Assembly: GCA_020635455.1 (NCBI GenBank)
Contig: JACJZT010000002.1
Span: forward strand, 496,001 to 560,000
Reading direction: 5' to 3'
From: Flavobacteriales bacterium
GTDB lineage: Bacteria > Bacteroidota > Bacteroidia > NS11-12g > UBA9320
Length of the DNA stretch: 64,000 bases
Shown: positions 1-7,174 of the stretch, in pieces
Numbering within the stretch: the first letter of the stretch is position 1
Layout of the letters: each line of letters begins with the position of its first letter
Position numbers and translations under genes: made by a program
The notes under the pieces: generated by a model
What the model was told of the DNA's origin: nothing
Seen by the model: only the letters and a program-made list of their open reading frames with translations
Database searches by the model: none

Positions 1-1
1 A

Positions 2-517
2 AAACCGTTTAACACACCGCAAAGCACTGATAGCTTCTTTACACATAAAGCACAAAACGGAATTACGCTTCTTGACCTGAGTGTTTCCTACACGATCCCT
101 TTAAGATCAGGCAACCTTAGCCCGGTGTTCGGGTTTGTTTTCCAACCAACAGGATTTATCGAATCCGGAACACTCGAGTCTGATTCGTCAAGCAGAAGCT
201 ATCGTTTTTCTTACACACACAATTTTGTAGGAATTTCCGGTGGGATATCTTATCCACTATTTAAAAAGGATAAATTGAAAATTCATTTTCAACAGCTTGT
301 AAATGCTACCACAGCCATTGTAAGTGCAGACGAACTTAAAAAAGTGGTCTTTTCAACCAGAACGGCTATGCTGTTCACAATACCTTTCAAATCGGAGCGA
401 CAATTCAGTTTTGTTCCCTTCTTTCAAACTTCTTTAACAAAATACAATTCAGGTTCGGGTGTAGCCTATTTTCCTTACAGTTATGGTATACAAATTGCGT
501 CCTTTTTAAATCTATGA
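2..517 (+). CDS. C-terminal part of an outer-membrane beta-barrel-like protein (5' truncated)
   Basis: The frame is open from base 2 to the stop at 515-517, so the gene starts before the window; the GTG at 125 is an internal valine, not a start. The visible 171 residues alternate polar and aromatic/aliphatic residues in short strands separated by glycine- and serine-rich turns, as in Bacteroidota outer-membrane barrel proteins. No catalytic motif is visible. Its TGA overlaps the first ATG of the next reading frame (ATGA at 514-517), which suggests co-transcription. The family cannot be named from this fragment, and the barrel call is inference from composition only. Confidence 0.6.
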   Translation, partial: KPFNTPQSTDSFFTHKAQNGITLLDLSVSYTIPLRSGNLSPVFGFVFQPTGFIESGTLESDSSSRSYRFSYTHNFVGISGGISYPLFKKDKLKIHFQQLVNATTAIVSADELKKVVFSTRTAMLFTIPFKSERQFSFVPFFQTSLTKYNSGSGVAYFPYSYGIQIASFLNL

Positions 518-561
518 TGCAGTTTCACACTAAAAAAAGTGTAGTCAACGTTACTAAGACC

Positions 562-1431
562 ATGAGGAAAACAGCAATTTTTGTCCTGTTGCTTGCTTTT
601 CAAACACATTCCTTTGCAATTTTAAGGCAGGTAAAGGATACCACCAATTTCGATTCGATCCGAAATCTGGAATTTCGCCTGGAGGGTTTGAGCAATAATA
701 TTCTGAACGGTGAAGACCAGGCCACACGAATTACGAGTACGTATTATTTTATTCAAAATCTTAAAAAGGTACTCAGGATCAAAAATTCATTTAACTACGA
801 ATTCAAAAAACTTAAGACCATTTCAATTTTGAAGCCCGAAGATGAGAAATTCAGGATCTTTACCTGGAATCTTTTACTGGATAGCAGCAAGTATATGTAT
901 TTCGGAGTAATTCAAATGAACGACAAGGATTCCTTTCAGATCTTTGGACTATACGACAGCAGTAGGTACGTTAAAAAACCATCTTACGACATACTTGACC
1001 ACAGACATTGGATGGGTGCACTTTACTATCAGATCCACACCTATGAGTATAAAAGAAAAAAATATTATTTACTGATGGGATGGGATGGCGAAGATGCCTA
1101 TCTCAACAAAAAATACATTGAGGTACTGACGTTTGACAAACAGGGAGCACCCAAATTCGGAAGTCCGATATTCGATAATGGCGGTGACGTACAGAGCCGG
1201 ATGGTCTTCACATTTGCTGAAGAAGCGACCATGCTTTTGCATTACGACAATAAAGAAAAACAAATAATCTTTGCCAATACGGTACCACCAAATCCAAATT
1301 TAAAAGGACAATTCAGATACTATCTTCCGGATGGCACTTACGATTTCTTTAAATATAAAAAAGGGTATTGGATACGGTATTCGTATTTGTTTCAGGATGC
1401 CAAAAATCCTCAACTATACCGAAAGGAATAA
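562..1431 (+). CDS. Exported protein of unknown function
   Basis: A 289-residue protein. I prefer the ATG at 562 over the in-frame ATG at 514, because from 562 the product begins with a clean signal peptide (MRKTAIF, a leucine/alanine-rich core, cleavage near HSFA). The body is charged, with many aromatic residues, and carries a central GWDGEDAYLNKK segment with the look of a beta-propeller or beta-sandwich loop. I do not recognise a named domain. It follows the barrel fragment with almost no gap and precedes a propeller lipoprotein by about 40 bp, so the three may form one envelope-protein transcription unit. Confidence 0.65.
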   Translation: MRKTAIFVLLLAFQTHSFAILRQVKDTTNFDSIRNLEFRLEGLSNNILNGEDQATRITSTYYFIQNLKKVLRIKNSFNYEFKKLKTISILKPEDEKFRIFTWNLLLDSSKYMYFGVIQMNDKDSFQIFGLYDSSRYVKKPSYDILDHRHWMGALYYQIHTYEYKRKKYYLLMGWDGEDAYLNKKYIEVLTFDKQGAPKFGSPIFDNGGDVQSRMVFTFAEEATMLLHYDNKEKQIIFANTVPPNPNLKGQFRYYLPDGTYDFFKYKKGYWIRYSYLFQDAKNPQLYRKE

Positions 1432-1470
1432 TATTTCCTTTTCTCAAGATCTCAAGTTACCGGTAATTTT

Positions 1471-2565
1471 ATGCCACTCAATATTTACATAAAAAATAAG
1501 GAAATCAGAATTACAGCAATACTAATTTTTACCTTTTCATGCCTTATGACATCCTGTAGTGGACAGTCATCTGATTCGAAAAAAAACACGGACATTTTTA
1601 AAGAGAAAATGTTTAAGGGCGACACCTTAAAAGAACTTGGTAACAACATTATGGTGGTATATCAAGACACAAAAAACAATTATTGGTTTGGCAGTTGGGA
1701 GGACGGCTTATATCGATATGACGGAAAAACAATACTTCATTTTACAACGAATGAAGGTTTGAGCCAAAATAAAATTGTAAGCATACGGGAAGATTCATCC
1801 GGTAACCTTTTCTTCAATACTGATCTTGGAATTAGCAAATTCAATGGAAAGGCTTTTACTACATTAAATATCACCGGTGCTGATTGGAAGCTGCAATCCG
1901 GTGATTTATGGTTCAAGGGTGCACAGAACTCGGGTATGGTTTATCGTTACGATGGGAATGATTTACACTGCCTTAAATTACCTGAAACCGAAGCTGGAGA
2001 AAAACTACTTAAGCAATCTTCAAAACTTCCTTTTCCCTATAGCCCTTATGATGTGTATACCATTTATAAGGACTGCAAAGGCAATTTGTGGTTTGGTACT
2101 GCATCGCTGGGAGTATGCAGGTATAATGGTAAAGATTTTATGTGGATCACTGAAAAAGATTTGGAATTTGACGTCAAAACCGCCTTTGGTATTCGTTCAA
2201 TTCTTGAAGACAACCATGGCAAATTCTGGTTCAGCAATACACTGCATAGCTATACTATTGCGGAAAATGGAAATTTTAGCAAACAAAATGGTATAAACAA
2301 AATGATCGGCTTTAAAAAATTCGACACAGAGGCCATAATATCTATGACAAAAGATAAGAATGTTATCTGGTTTGCAACCTATAACCAGGGAGTATGGAGT
2401 TATGACGGTAAACAAGTGAAACATTATCCAATTAAAAGCAATGATAAACAGATTACTTTGTTTTCCATATACAAAGACAACCAGGGTGTTCTTTGGCTAG
2501 GAACTCACGAAAACGGCATATTTAAATTTAATGGAAAATCATTTGAAAAATTTAAACCATCTTAA
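1471..2565 (+). CDS. Lipoprotein with two-component-regulator-propeller (Reg_prop) repeats
   Basis: A 364-residue protein with an N-terminal hydrophobic segment ending in a lipobox (LMTSC, Cys at about residue 29), so it is predicted to be lipid-anchored. The rest is a run of repeats of the pattern NxWFGxxxxGLxRYDGKxxxxFT, the signature of the Reg_prop beta-propeller known from sensor domains of hybrid two-component systems (LWFGTASLGVCRYNGK and LWLGTHENGIFKFNGK are clear copies). No histidine kinase or DNA-binding domain follows, so this is a stand-alone propeller. It probably binds a ligand or partner on the cell surface; the ligand cannot be read from the sequence. Confidence 0.8.
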   Translation: MPLNIYIKNKEIRITAILIFTFSCLMTSCSGQSSDSKKNTDIFKEKMFKGDTLKELGNNIMVVYQDTKNNYWFGSWEDGLYRYDGKTILHFTTNEGLSQNKIVSIREDSSGNLFFNTDLGISKFNGKAFTTLNITGADWKLQSGDLWFKGAQNSGMVYRYDGNDLHCLKLPETEAGEKLLKQSSKLPFPYSPYDVYTIYKDCKGNLWFGTASLGVCRYNGKDFMWITEKDLEFDVKTAFGIRSILEDNHGKFWFSNTLHSYTIAENGNFSKQNGINKMIGFKKFDTEAIISMTKDKNVIWFATYNQGVWSYDGKQVKHYPIKSNDKQITLFSIYKDNQGVLWLGTHENGIFKFNGKSFEKFKPS

Positions 2566-2807
2566 CCATAATAAAAACAACTTATAGAACTACTTTTAAT
2601 TCGTAATTCTTATCGATTTGAAATTCTTAAAATTTGGTCATAAAAACGTTTAATTTAAATGCTTAAAATTTTCAGATTCGGACCTCTTATAACTAAAGAA
2701 GATAATCCTCCTGCGGAAGAATTCAAATTATCAAAATTGATTTTTAACGAATATTAAATTCAACTCAAATATCCTGAAGTGCGGAACCAACTGAATGGAT
2801 TCTTTAG

Positions 2808-2815
2808 TACTTTTG
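2808..2815 (+). promoter_or_regulatory. -7 promoter element (TACTTTTG)
   Basis: A perfect match to the Bacteroidota -7 consensus TAnnTTTG lies 9 bases before the ATG at 2825. It also lies inside the longer open frame that begins at 2795, which is why I place the gene start at 2825. I see no clear TTG -33 element. Confidence 0.45.
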
Positions 2816-2824
2816 AGGCCGGTT

Positions 2825-3292
2825 ATGGAATACGTAAATATAGGATTGCATCACATGCACAATGCTCTTAGATGGGCAATTTTAATCAGTGGATTTATTG
2901 CGGTTTACCGAGCTTATTCAGGATTTTCCGGTAAAAAAAACTGGACAAATGCCGATCAAAAGGCAGGCTTGTGGTTTTTGTTGTTTTGCCATCTGCAATT
3001 ATTGGTGGGTTTGATGCTATATTTTTATATGGGGTATCAAAATCAATTGGCAAATATGGGCGAAACCATGAAAAACCATGTATTGAGATACTGGAGTGTG
3101 GAACATCTTTTTGGAATGCTGATCGCCATTGCACTTGTACAGATCGGGCGAATTAAAACCAAAAAAGCAAATCCGGACCATGCGAAACACAAAAAGGCAT
3201 TGATCTGGTTCGGGCTTGGTTTAATCCTGATACTCATTAACATTCCTTGGCCATGGGGAGCTATTCCAAGGCCAATTTTCCCGGGAATGTAG
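2825..3292 (+). CDS. Cytochrome b561-like four-helix membrane protein
   Basis: From ATG 2825 the product is 155 residues with four hydrophobic segments. The early helix carries HHMHNALRW and later helices carry FCHLQLLVGLML and WSVEHLFGMLIA, so histidines sit within helices where a b-type haem could be ligated. Bacteroidota homologues of this size are usually annotated as cytochrome b or hypothetical membrane proteins. The frame extends to 2795, but a -7 promoter element lies in that extension. The gene converges with dtd, with 4 bases between the stop codons. Haem binding is inference. Confidence 0.65.
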   Translation: MEYVNIGLHHMHNALRWAILISGFIAVYRAYSGFSGKKNWTNADQKAGLWFLLFCHLQLLVGLMLYFYMGYQNQLANMGETMKNHVLRYWSVEHLFGMLIAIALVQIGRIKTKKANPDHAKHKKALIWFGLGLILILINIPWPWGAIPRPIFPGM

Positions 3293-3296
3293 GCAA

Positions 3297-3749
3297 TTAT
3301 TCTCTCACCTTTGAATCGAGAAGCAGTGTTACCGGTCCATCGTTCAGAAGTTTCACTTTCATATCGGCTCCAAACACTCCCGATCTTACTTCAGAAGGGG
3401 CTTGTTGTTTTAAACTTTGCAGAAAGTTTTCGTATAAGGGAATTGCTGTTTCCGGTCTTGCGGCCCGAATATACGACGGCCGGTTACCTTTTTTAGAACT
3501 TGCAAAAAGAGTAAACTGACTAACCACCAATACTTCCCTTCCTGTTTCGACCAAGGAAAGATTCATTACACCTTTTTCATCGTTAAAAAGTCTTAACTGA
3601 CAAATTTTTCGCACAAGCCATTCAATGTCTTCTTTTGAATCTTCATTCTCAATTCCCAATAAAATCAAATACCCTTCATTTATTGTACTGTATACCTCCC
3701 CTTCAATTGATACTGAAGCACTTAAAACTCTTTGAAGTACAACCCGCAT
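3297..3749 (-). CDS. dtd: D-aminoacyl-tRNA deacylase
   Basis: A 150-residue protein of normal family length. DTD hydrolyses D-amino acids (and glycine) wrongly attached to tRNA in the cytoplasm. The N-terminus MRVVLQRV, the central VVSQFTLFA motif and the C-terminal NDGPVT motif, which carries the Gly-Pro pair that gates the chiral pocket, are all present. It is transcribed toward the cytochrome b-like gene and away from the SPFH gene. Start at ATG 3749 matches the conserved N-terminus. I see nothing unusual in it. Confidence 0.95.
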   Translation of the reverse strand: MRVVLQRVLSASVSIEGEVYSTINEGYLILLGIENEDSKEDIEWLVRKICQLRLFNDEKGVMNLSLVETGREVLVVSQFTLFASSKKGNRPSYIRAARPETAIPLYENFLQSLKQQAPSEVRSGVFGADMKVKLLNDGPVTLLLDSKVRE

Positions 3750-3836
3750 ACTTTATTAAAGACTTATCGTATGCAATTTTACATAATATTCTTTGCAGTT
3801 TGTCCGGTATATAAATCCATATAGGCTGTGATTGAC

Positions 3837-3844
3837 TAAATTTG
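3837..3844 (+). promoter_or_regulatory. -7 promoter element (TAAATTTG) of the SPFH gene
   Basis: A perfect TAnnTTTG element 16 bases before the ATG at 3861. No good -33 TTG is visible at the expected distance. Confidence 0.5.
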
Positions 3845-3860
3845 AACAAAATTTTTCATT

Positions 3861-4760
3861 ATGTTTATTCTTATATTAGGTATTATCTTAATCATTGTAT
3901 TCAGGGTTTATCAAAATTCATTTCCAAATCCCAAAGTTGCTCAGGGTGTTCAGATCACCGGAATTGTATTTATTCTGGTTGGAATAAGTACTTCAAGTAT
4001 TAAGCAGATCAATCCCGGAGAAGTTGGAATAAAGGTGCTTTTCGGAAACGTGAAGCAGGATATTTTAAACAGTGGCTTGCATTTTATTAACCCTTTGCTC
4101 GAAGTTAAAAAGATGGACATTAAAACGCAGAATTATACCATGAGCGGTATACACGACGAAGGCGAAACTCAGGGGGACGATGCAATACGTGTTTTAAGTT
4201 CAGATGGATTGGAAGTAATTATTGACCTTACGGTTCTATACAGAGTTATCCCATCTGAAGCTCCCAATATTTTGCAAAAATTAGGTTTTGATTATACCAA
4301 CAAAATTGTTCGACCCATTACCCGTACCAAAATAAGAGATAATGCGGTTTACTACGATGCAATTTCGCTGTATTCCAAAAAAAGGGATGAATTTCAAATC
4401 AGGATCTTTGAAAGCATCGAAAAGGACTTTAAAAAAAGAGGATTATTGCTTGAACAGTTGCTGGTAAGAAACATTACCCTTCCTCCTTCGGTTAAGGCTA
4501 GTATTGAGTCGAAGATAAATGCAGAGCAGGATGCTCAAAAAATGCAATTTGTGCTGCAGAAGGAAAAGCAGGAAGCCGAACGTAAAAGGGTTGAGGCACA
4601 AGGTATTTCGGATTATCAGCGAATCATTAGCACAAGCCTTACTCCAAACCAGATAAAGTATGAAATGATCAAGGCCTATAAGGAAATGGCAACCTCCAAA
4701 AATTCCAAAATGATCATTATGGGAGACGGAAACTCACCACTGATCCTGGATGCAAAGTAA
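3861..4760 (+). CDS. SPFH/band 7 (prohibitin-like) membrane protein
   Basis: A 299-residue protein with two hydrophobic segments in the first 50 residues, followed by an SPFH domain (INPGEVGIKVLFG, then FINPLLEVKKMDIKTQ) and an alanine/glutamate/lysine-rich coiled coil at about residues 210-255 (INAEQDAQKMQFVLQKEKQE). This is the prohibitin-like layout: membrane-anchored and assembling into large rings that organise membrane microdomains and membrane proteases. It has its own promoter, and an inverted repeat follows the stop. Its partner protease cannot be read from the context. Confidence 0.85.
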   Translation: MFILILGIILIIVFRVYQNSFPNPKVAQGVQITGIVFILVGISTSSIKQINPGEVGIKVLFGNVKQDILNSGLHFINPLLEVKKMDIKTQNYTMSGIHDEGETQGDDAIRVLSSDGLEVIIDLTVLYRVIPSEAPNILQKLGFDYTNKIVRPITRTKIRDNAVYYDAISLYSKKRDEFQIRIFESIEKDFKKRGLLLEQLLVRNITLPPSVKASIESKINAEQDAQKMQFVLQKEKQEAERKRVEAQGISDYQRIISTSLTPNQIKYEMIKAYKEMATSKNSKMIIMGDGNSPLILDAK

Positions 4761-4787
4761 TTCAACCTTTTCGGGGTTCCTGCATTC

Positions 4788-4825
4788 TGCAAGGGTAAAA
4801 ACCCTTTAGAAGAGGGCTTCTTGCA
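4788..4825 (+). terminator. Possible terminator/hairpin cluster between the SPFH gene and plsY
   Basis: Two perfect short hairpins lie side by side (AAGGGT/ACCCTT at 4791-4806; AGAAG/CTTCT at 4808-4821), and an outer TGCAAG/CTTGCA pair (4788-4793, 4820-4825) could close both. A T-rich stretch follows. The right end overlaps the plsY -33 element. Confidence 0.45.
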
Positions 4826-4849
4826 TTTATTTTATTTTTTATAATTTTG
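4821..4849 (+). promoter_or_regulatory. plsY promoter: TTG, 18 bp, TAATTTTG
   Basis: The -33 TTG is at 4821-4823 (within CTTGCA) and a perfect TAnnTTTG at 4842-4849. The expected transcription start would leave a leader of only about 10 bases before the TTG start codon at 4864. Confidence 0.55.
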
Positions 4850-4863
4850 CAGTTTACATCCAT

Positions 4864-5499
4864 TTGGAAACCTTAATCATAATTCTTTTTAGCATTCTTT
4901 CCTACCTTCTGGGCTCACTGCCAAGTTCCGTTTGGATAAGCAGGGCGTTTTACGGTATCGATATCCGTGAACATGGGTCGGGAAATGCAGGAGCAACAAA
5001 TACTTTCCGCGTTCTGGGCAGTAAAACCGGAATCATAGTGCTTACGCTTGATGTATTAAAAGGCATAACGGCCTCAAGTCTGGTAATGTTTCTTGGCAGT
5101 ATTTCTCATGGAACAGACCGTTACATCAACATTCAATTGCTTTTTGGTTTGTGTGCAGTGCTGGGGCATTTATTCCCAATTTATGAAAACTTCAAAGGAG
5201 GAAAAGGCATTGCCACCTTATTCGGGATGGTGATCGGCATCAATTACGCCCTGGCATTGGCCTGCGTAGCCTTATTTCTTACAGTACTTATTCTCACTCG
5301 CTACGTTTCATTAAGCTCAATACTGGCTACCATTTCGTTTCCGGTATTTGCTATTTTTATTTTTAAGCGAGATGAACCACTCTTAATTGCATTTGGCATT
5401 GTTTCAATCATTATTGTAATTTTGACTCACCAGAAAAATATTAAGAAACTTCTCGAAGGAGAAGAAAATAAAACGTATCTTTTCAAAAGAAAACATTAA
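4864..5499 (+). CDS. plsY: Glycerol-3-phosphate acyltransferase PlsY
   Basis: A 211-residue integral membrane protein that transfers acyl groups from acyl-phosphate to glycerol-3-phosphate, the first step of phospholipid synthesis. The three PlsY motifs are visible: LGSLPSS near residue 17, GSGNAGATN at about 38-46, and the GGKGIAT loop at about 117-123. The start is a TTG: no ATG lies upstream in frame, and the family begins just before the LGSxPS helix. clpS begins with TTG immediately after the plsY stop, and the rhomboid gene follows after 3 bases, so this is a tight operon. Confidence 0.93.
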   Translation: METLIIILFSILSYLLGSLPSSVWISRAFYGIDIREHGSGNAGATNTFRVLGSKTGIIVLTLDVLKGITASSLVMFLGSISHGTDRYINIQLLFGLCAVLGHLFPIYENFKGGKGIATLFGMVIGINYALALACVALFLTVLILTRYVSLSSILATISFPVFAIFIFKRDEPLLIAFGIVSIIIVILTHQKNIKKLLEGEENKTYLFKRKH

Positions 5500-5784
5500 T
5501 TGGATCTTCAACATCATATTGACACACAGGAAGAGGTTATCTCTCTGGAAGACCTGATCGGTATTTACAATATCGTACTTTATAACGACGATGTGAATAC
5601 CTTTGACTGGGTAATTGAAAGTCTTATCGAACTATGTGGTCATAAAGCAGAACAGGCCGAACAATGCGCACTTATCGTGCATTTCAAAGGTAAGTGTTGC
5701 GTTAAAAAAGGTTCTTACAACGATCTGAAACCTATATGCGAAGCGCTTCTTGACAGAGGATTATCTGCTAAACTGGAAGACTGA
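5500..5784 (+). CDS. clpS: Clp protease adaptor ClpS
   Basis: A 94-residue protein matching the ClpS core: YNIVLYNDDVNTFDWV (N-degron-binding Asn-Asp-Asp segment), then QAEQCALIVHFKGKC and the alpha/beta tail ending GLSAKLED. ClpS hands N-end-rule substrates to ClpA/ClpC. The only possible start is TTG 5500, the codon directly after the plsY stop and in the same frame; there is no ATG inside the gene. Its translation therefore probably depends on plsY. Bacteroidota ClpS proteins often have the short acidic N-terminal extension seen here. Confidence 0.92.
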   Translation: MDLQHHIDTQEEVISLEDLIGIYNIVLYNDDVNTFDWVIESLIELCGHKAEQAEQCALIVHFKGKCCVKKGSYNDLKPICEALLDRGLSAKLED

Positions 5785-5787
5785 TAA

Positions 5788-7170
5788 ATGCACAATTCAC
5801 AATCCCTTGTTGCAGATTTTGAGGACATTGAAACGCCCGAAATCATTGCCTCCCTGCTTCATTTATTACAATCGGATGCCTGGGAAATACTGAATTATTC
5901 CGACAGCGATATCCATTCACGTAAGAGAACTCTTGGATCTGAATTCGCTGAGCTTAAGGTTAAAATAAACAAAAATGAAGTTCGCTTTATCTGTGAGGCT
6001 GAACTTGAAAAGGAAGCCCTCAGTAACATTCTGCAGTTTTTGGCTCAAAAACTGAGTGAATTCATACACACACCCGGCTTTGATGTCAGGGTTGAACAGT
6101 TGAAAGGTCATTATTTTATGGCAAATCCGGTTACCTCACATTCCGGCGTTCAGGATTCCTTTTTGAAAACCCTTTTTTCCTTCAAAAAAGATTTCAGAGC
6201 CGTTCCTGCTATCGTTTTACTGAACGTTCTGGTGTTTGTGCTGATGATTCTTACCGGAGTGAGTTTTATGTCGCCTGAAACAGCGGATATACTTAATTGG
6301 GGAGCGAACATACGCACGCTTGTTTTGCAGGGCGATTGGTGGAGACTTTTTACAGCCTGTTTTATTCATATAGGAATTTTTCATATTCTTTTGAACATGT
6401 GGGCATTGTATAATATTGGTTTCTTTTTGGAGCGAATGATCGGGACAACCCGATTTGCCTTTGCCTATATAATTGCAGGTTTGTTTGGAAGTTTAAACAG
6501 CATTGTCTGGCATCCGGCTACCGCCAGTGCAGGGGCATCCGGAGCAATATTTGGCATGTTCGGACTTTTCTTATCCCTTCTAACCACTAATATTCTGGAA
6601 AAAGGTTTTCGAAAATCAATGCTAAGTGCGGTCTTACCCATGATCATTTTTAACCTTCTTATTGGCACTTCAGCACAAATCGATAATGCCGGCCATATCG
6701 GAGGTTTGCTTTCGGGCATGGCAATAGGATACCTATATGCCTGGTATTTCAAAAATCCTAAGAACAAATGGATAAACCGAATATCCTTTATTGTTCCGAT
6801 ACTTTGTTTTGCAGGATCTGTATATGCTGTGGCGAAATATTTACCGGATCCGTATTATAAATACGACAAGATCGTTGAAAAAGTTAGAAGCCTTGAACAA
6901 AAGGCCATAGGAATAGAAGTTGAGAACCAGAAAAGCAACACCTTCACCTCTACCTCTCAAATTTGGGACGAGGCCATCCATGAATTAAAAGGATCGGATT
7001 CACTTGATCTGAGGGATGACCTAAGGATCTGGAACAAACGGACCCTTTACTACCTTGAAAGAAGAAGAGAGAATTCAGAACTCAGAGCACATCCTCTGGA
7101 GAATCAGCAACGTATTGAAAGAAATTTTGAAAAAATTGATTCTGTTTTGAACCTAATTAAAAATGAGTGA
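5788..7170 (+). CDS. Rhomboid family intramembrane serine protease
   Basis: A 460-residue protein. Residues 1 to about 130 are soluble and I do not recognise them. A six-helix rhomboid core follows: the helix with HILLNMWALYNIG, the catalytic serine in GASGAIFG (Ser251) and the catalytic histidine in NAGHIGG (His303). A charged, partly coiled C-terminal tail of about 110 residues comes last. Rhomboids cut transmembrane segments of other membrane proteins. It starts 3 bases after clpS, so membrane-lipid synthesis, N-degron delivery and intramembrane proteolysis share one operon. Substrates are unknown. Confidence 0.92.
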   Translation: MHNSQSLVADFEDIETPEIIASLLHLLQSDAWEILNYSDSDIHSRKRTLGSEFAELKVKINKNEVRFICEAELEKEALSNILQFLAQKLSEFIHTPGFDVRVEQLKGHYFMANPVTSHSGVQDSFLKTLFSFKKDFRAVPAIVLLNVLVFVLMILTGVSFMSPETADILNWGANIRTLVLQGDWWRLFTACFIHIGIFHILLNMWALYNIGFFLERMIGTTRFAFAYIIAGLFGSLNSIVWHPATASAGASGAIFGMFGLFLSLLTTNILEKGFRKSMLSAVLPMIIFNLLIGTSAQIDNAGHIGGLLSGMAIGYLYAWYFKNPKNKWINRISFIVPILCFAGSVYAVAKYLPDPYYKYDKIVEKVRSLEQKAIGIEVENQKSNTFTSTSQIWDEAIHELKGSDSLDLRDDLRIWNKRTLYYLERRRENSELRAHPLENQQRIERNFEKIDSVLNLIKNE

Positions 7171-7174
7171 TGAC

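Noticed and set aside
125..517. GTG at 125 as the start of a 130-residue gene
   Set aside because: The frame is open back to base 2 with the same strand-like pattern, so the gene is truncated by the window and the GTG is an internal valine.
4864..5784. PlsY-ClpS as one fusion protein
   Set aside because: A TAA separates the two in frame; a fusion needs readthrough or a sequencing error, for which there is no evidence.
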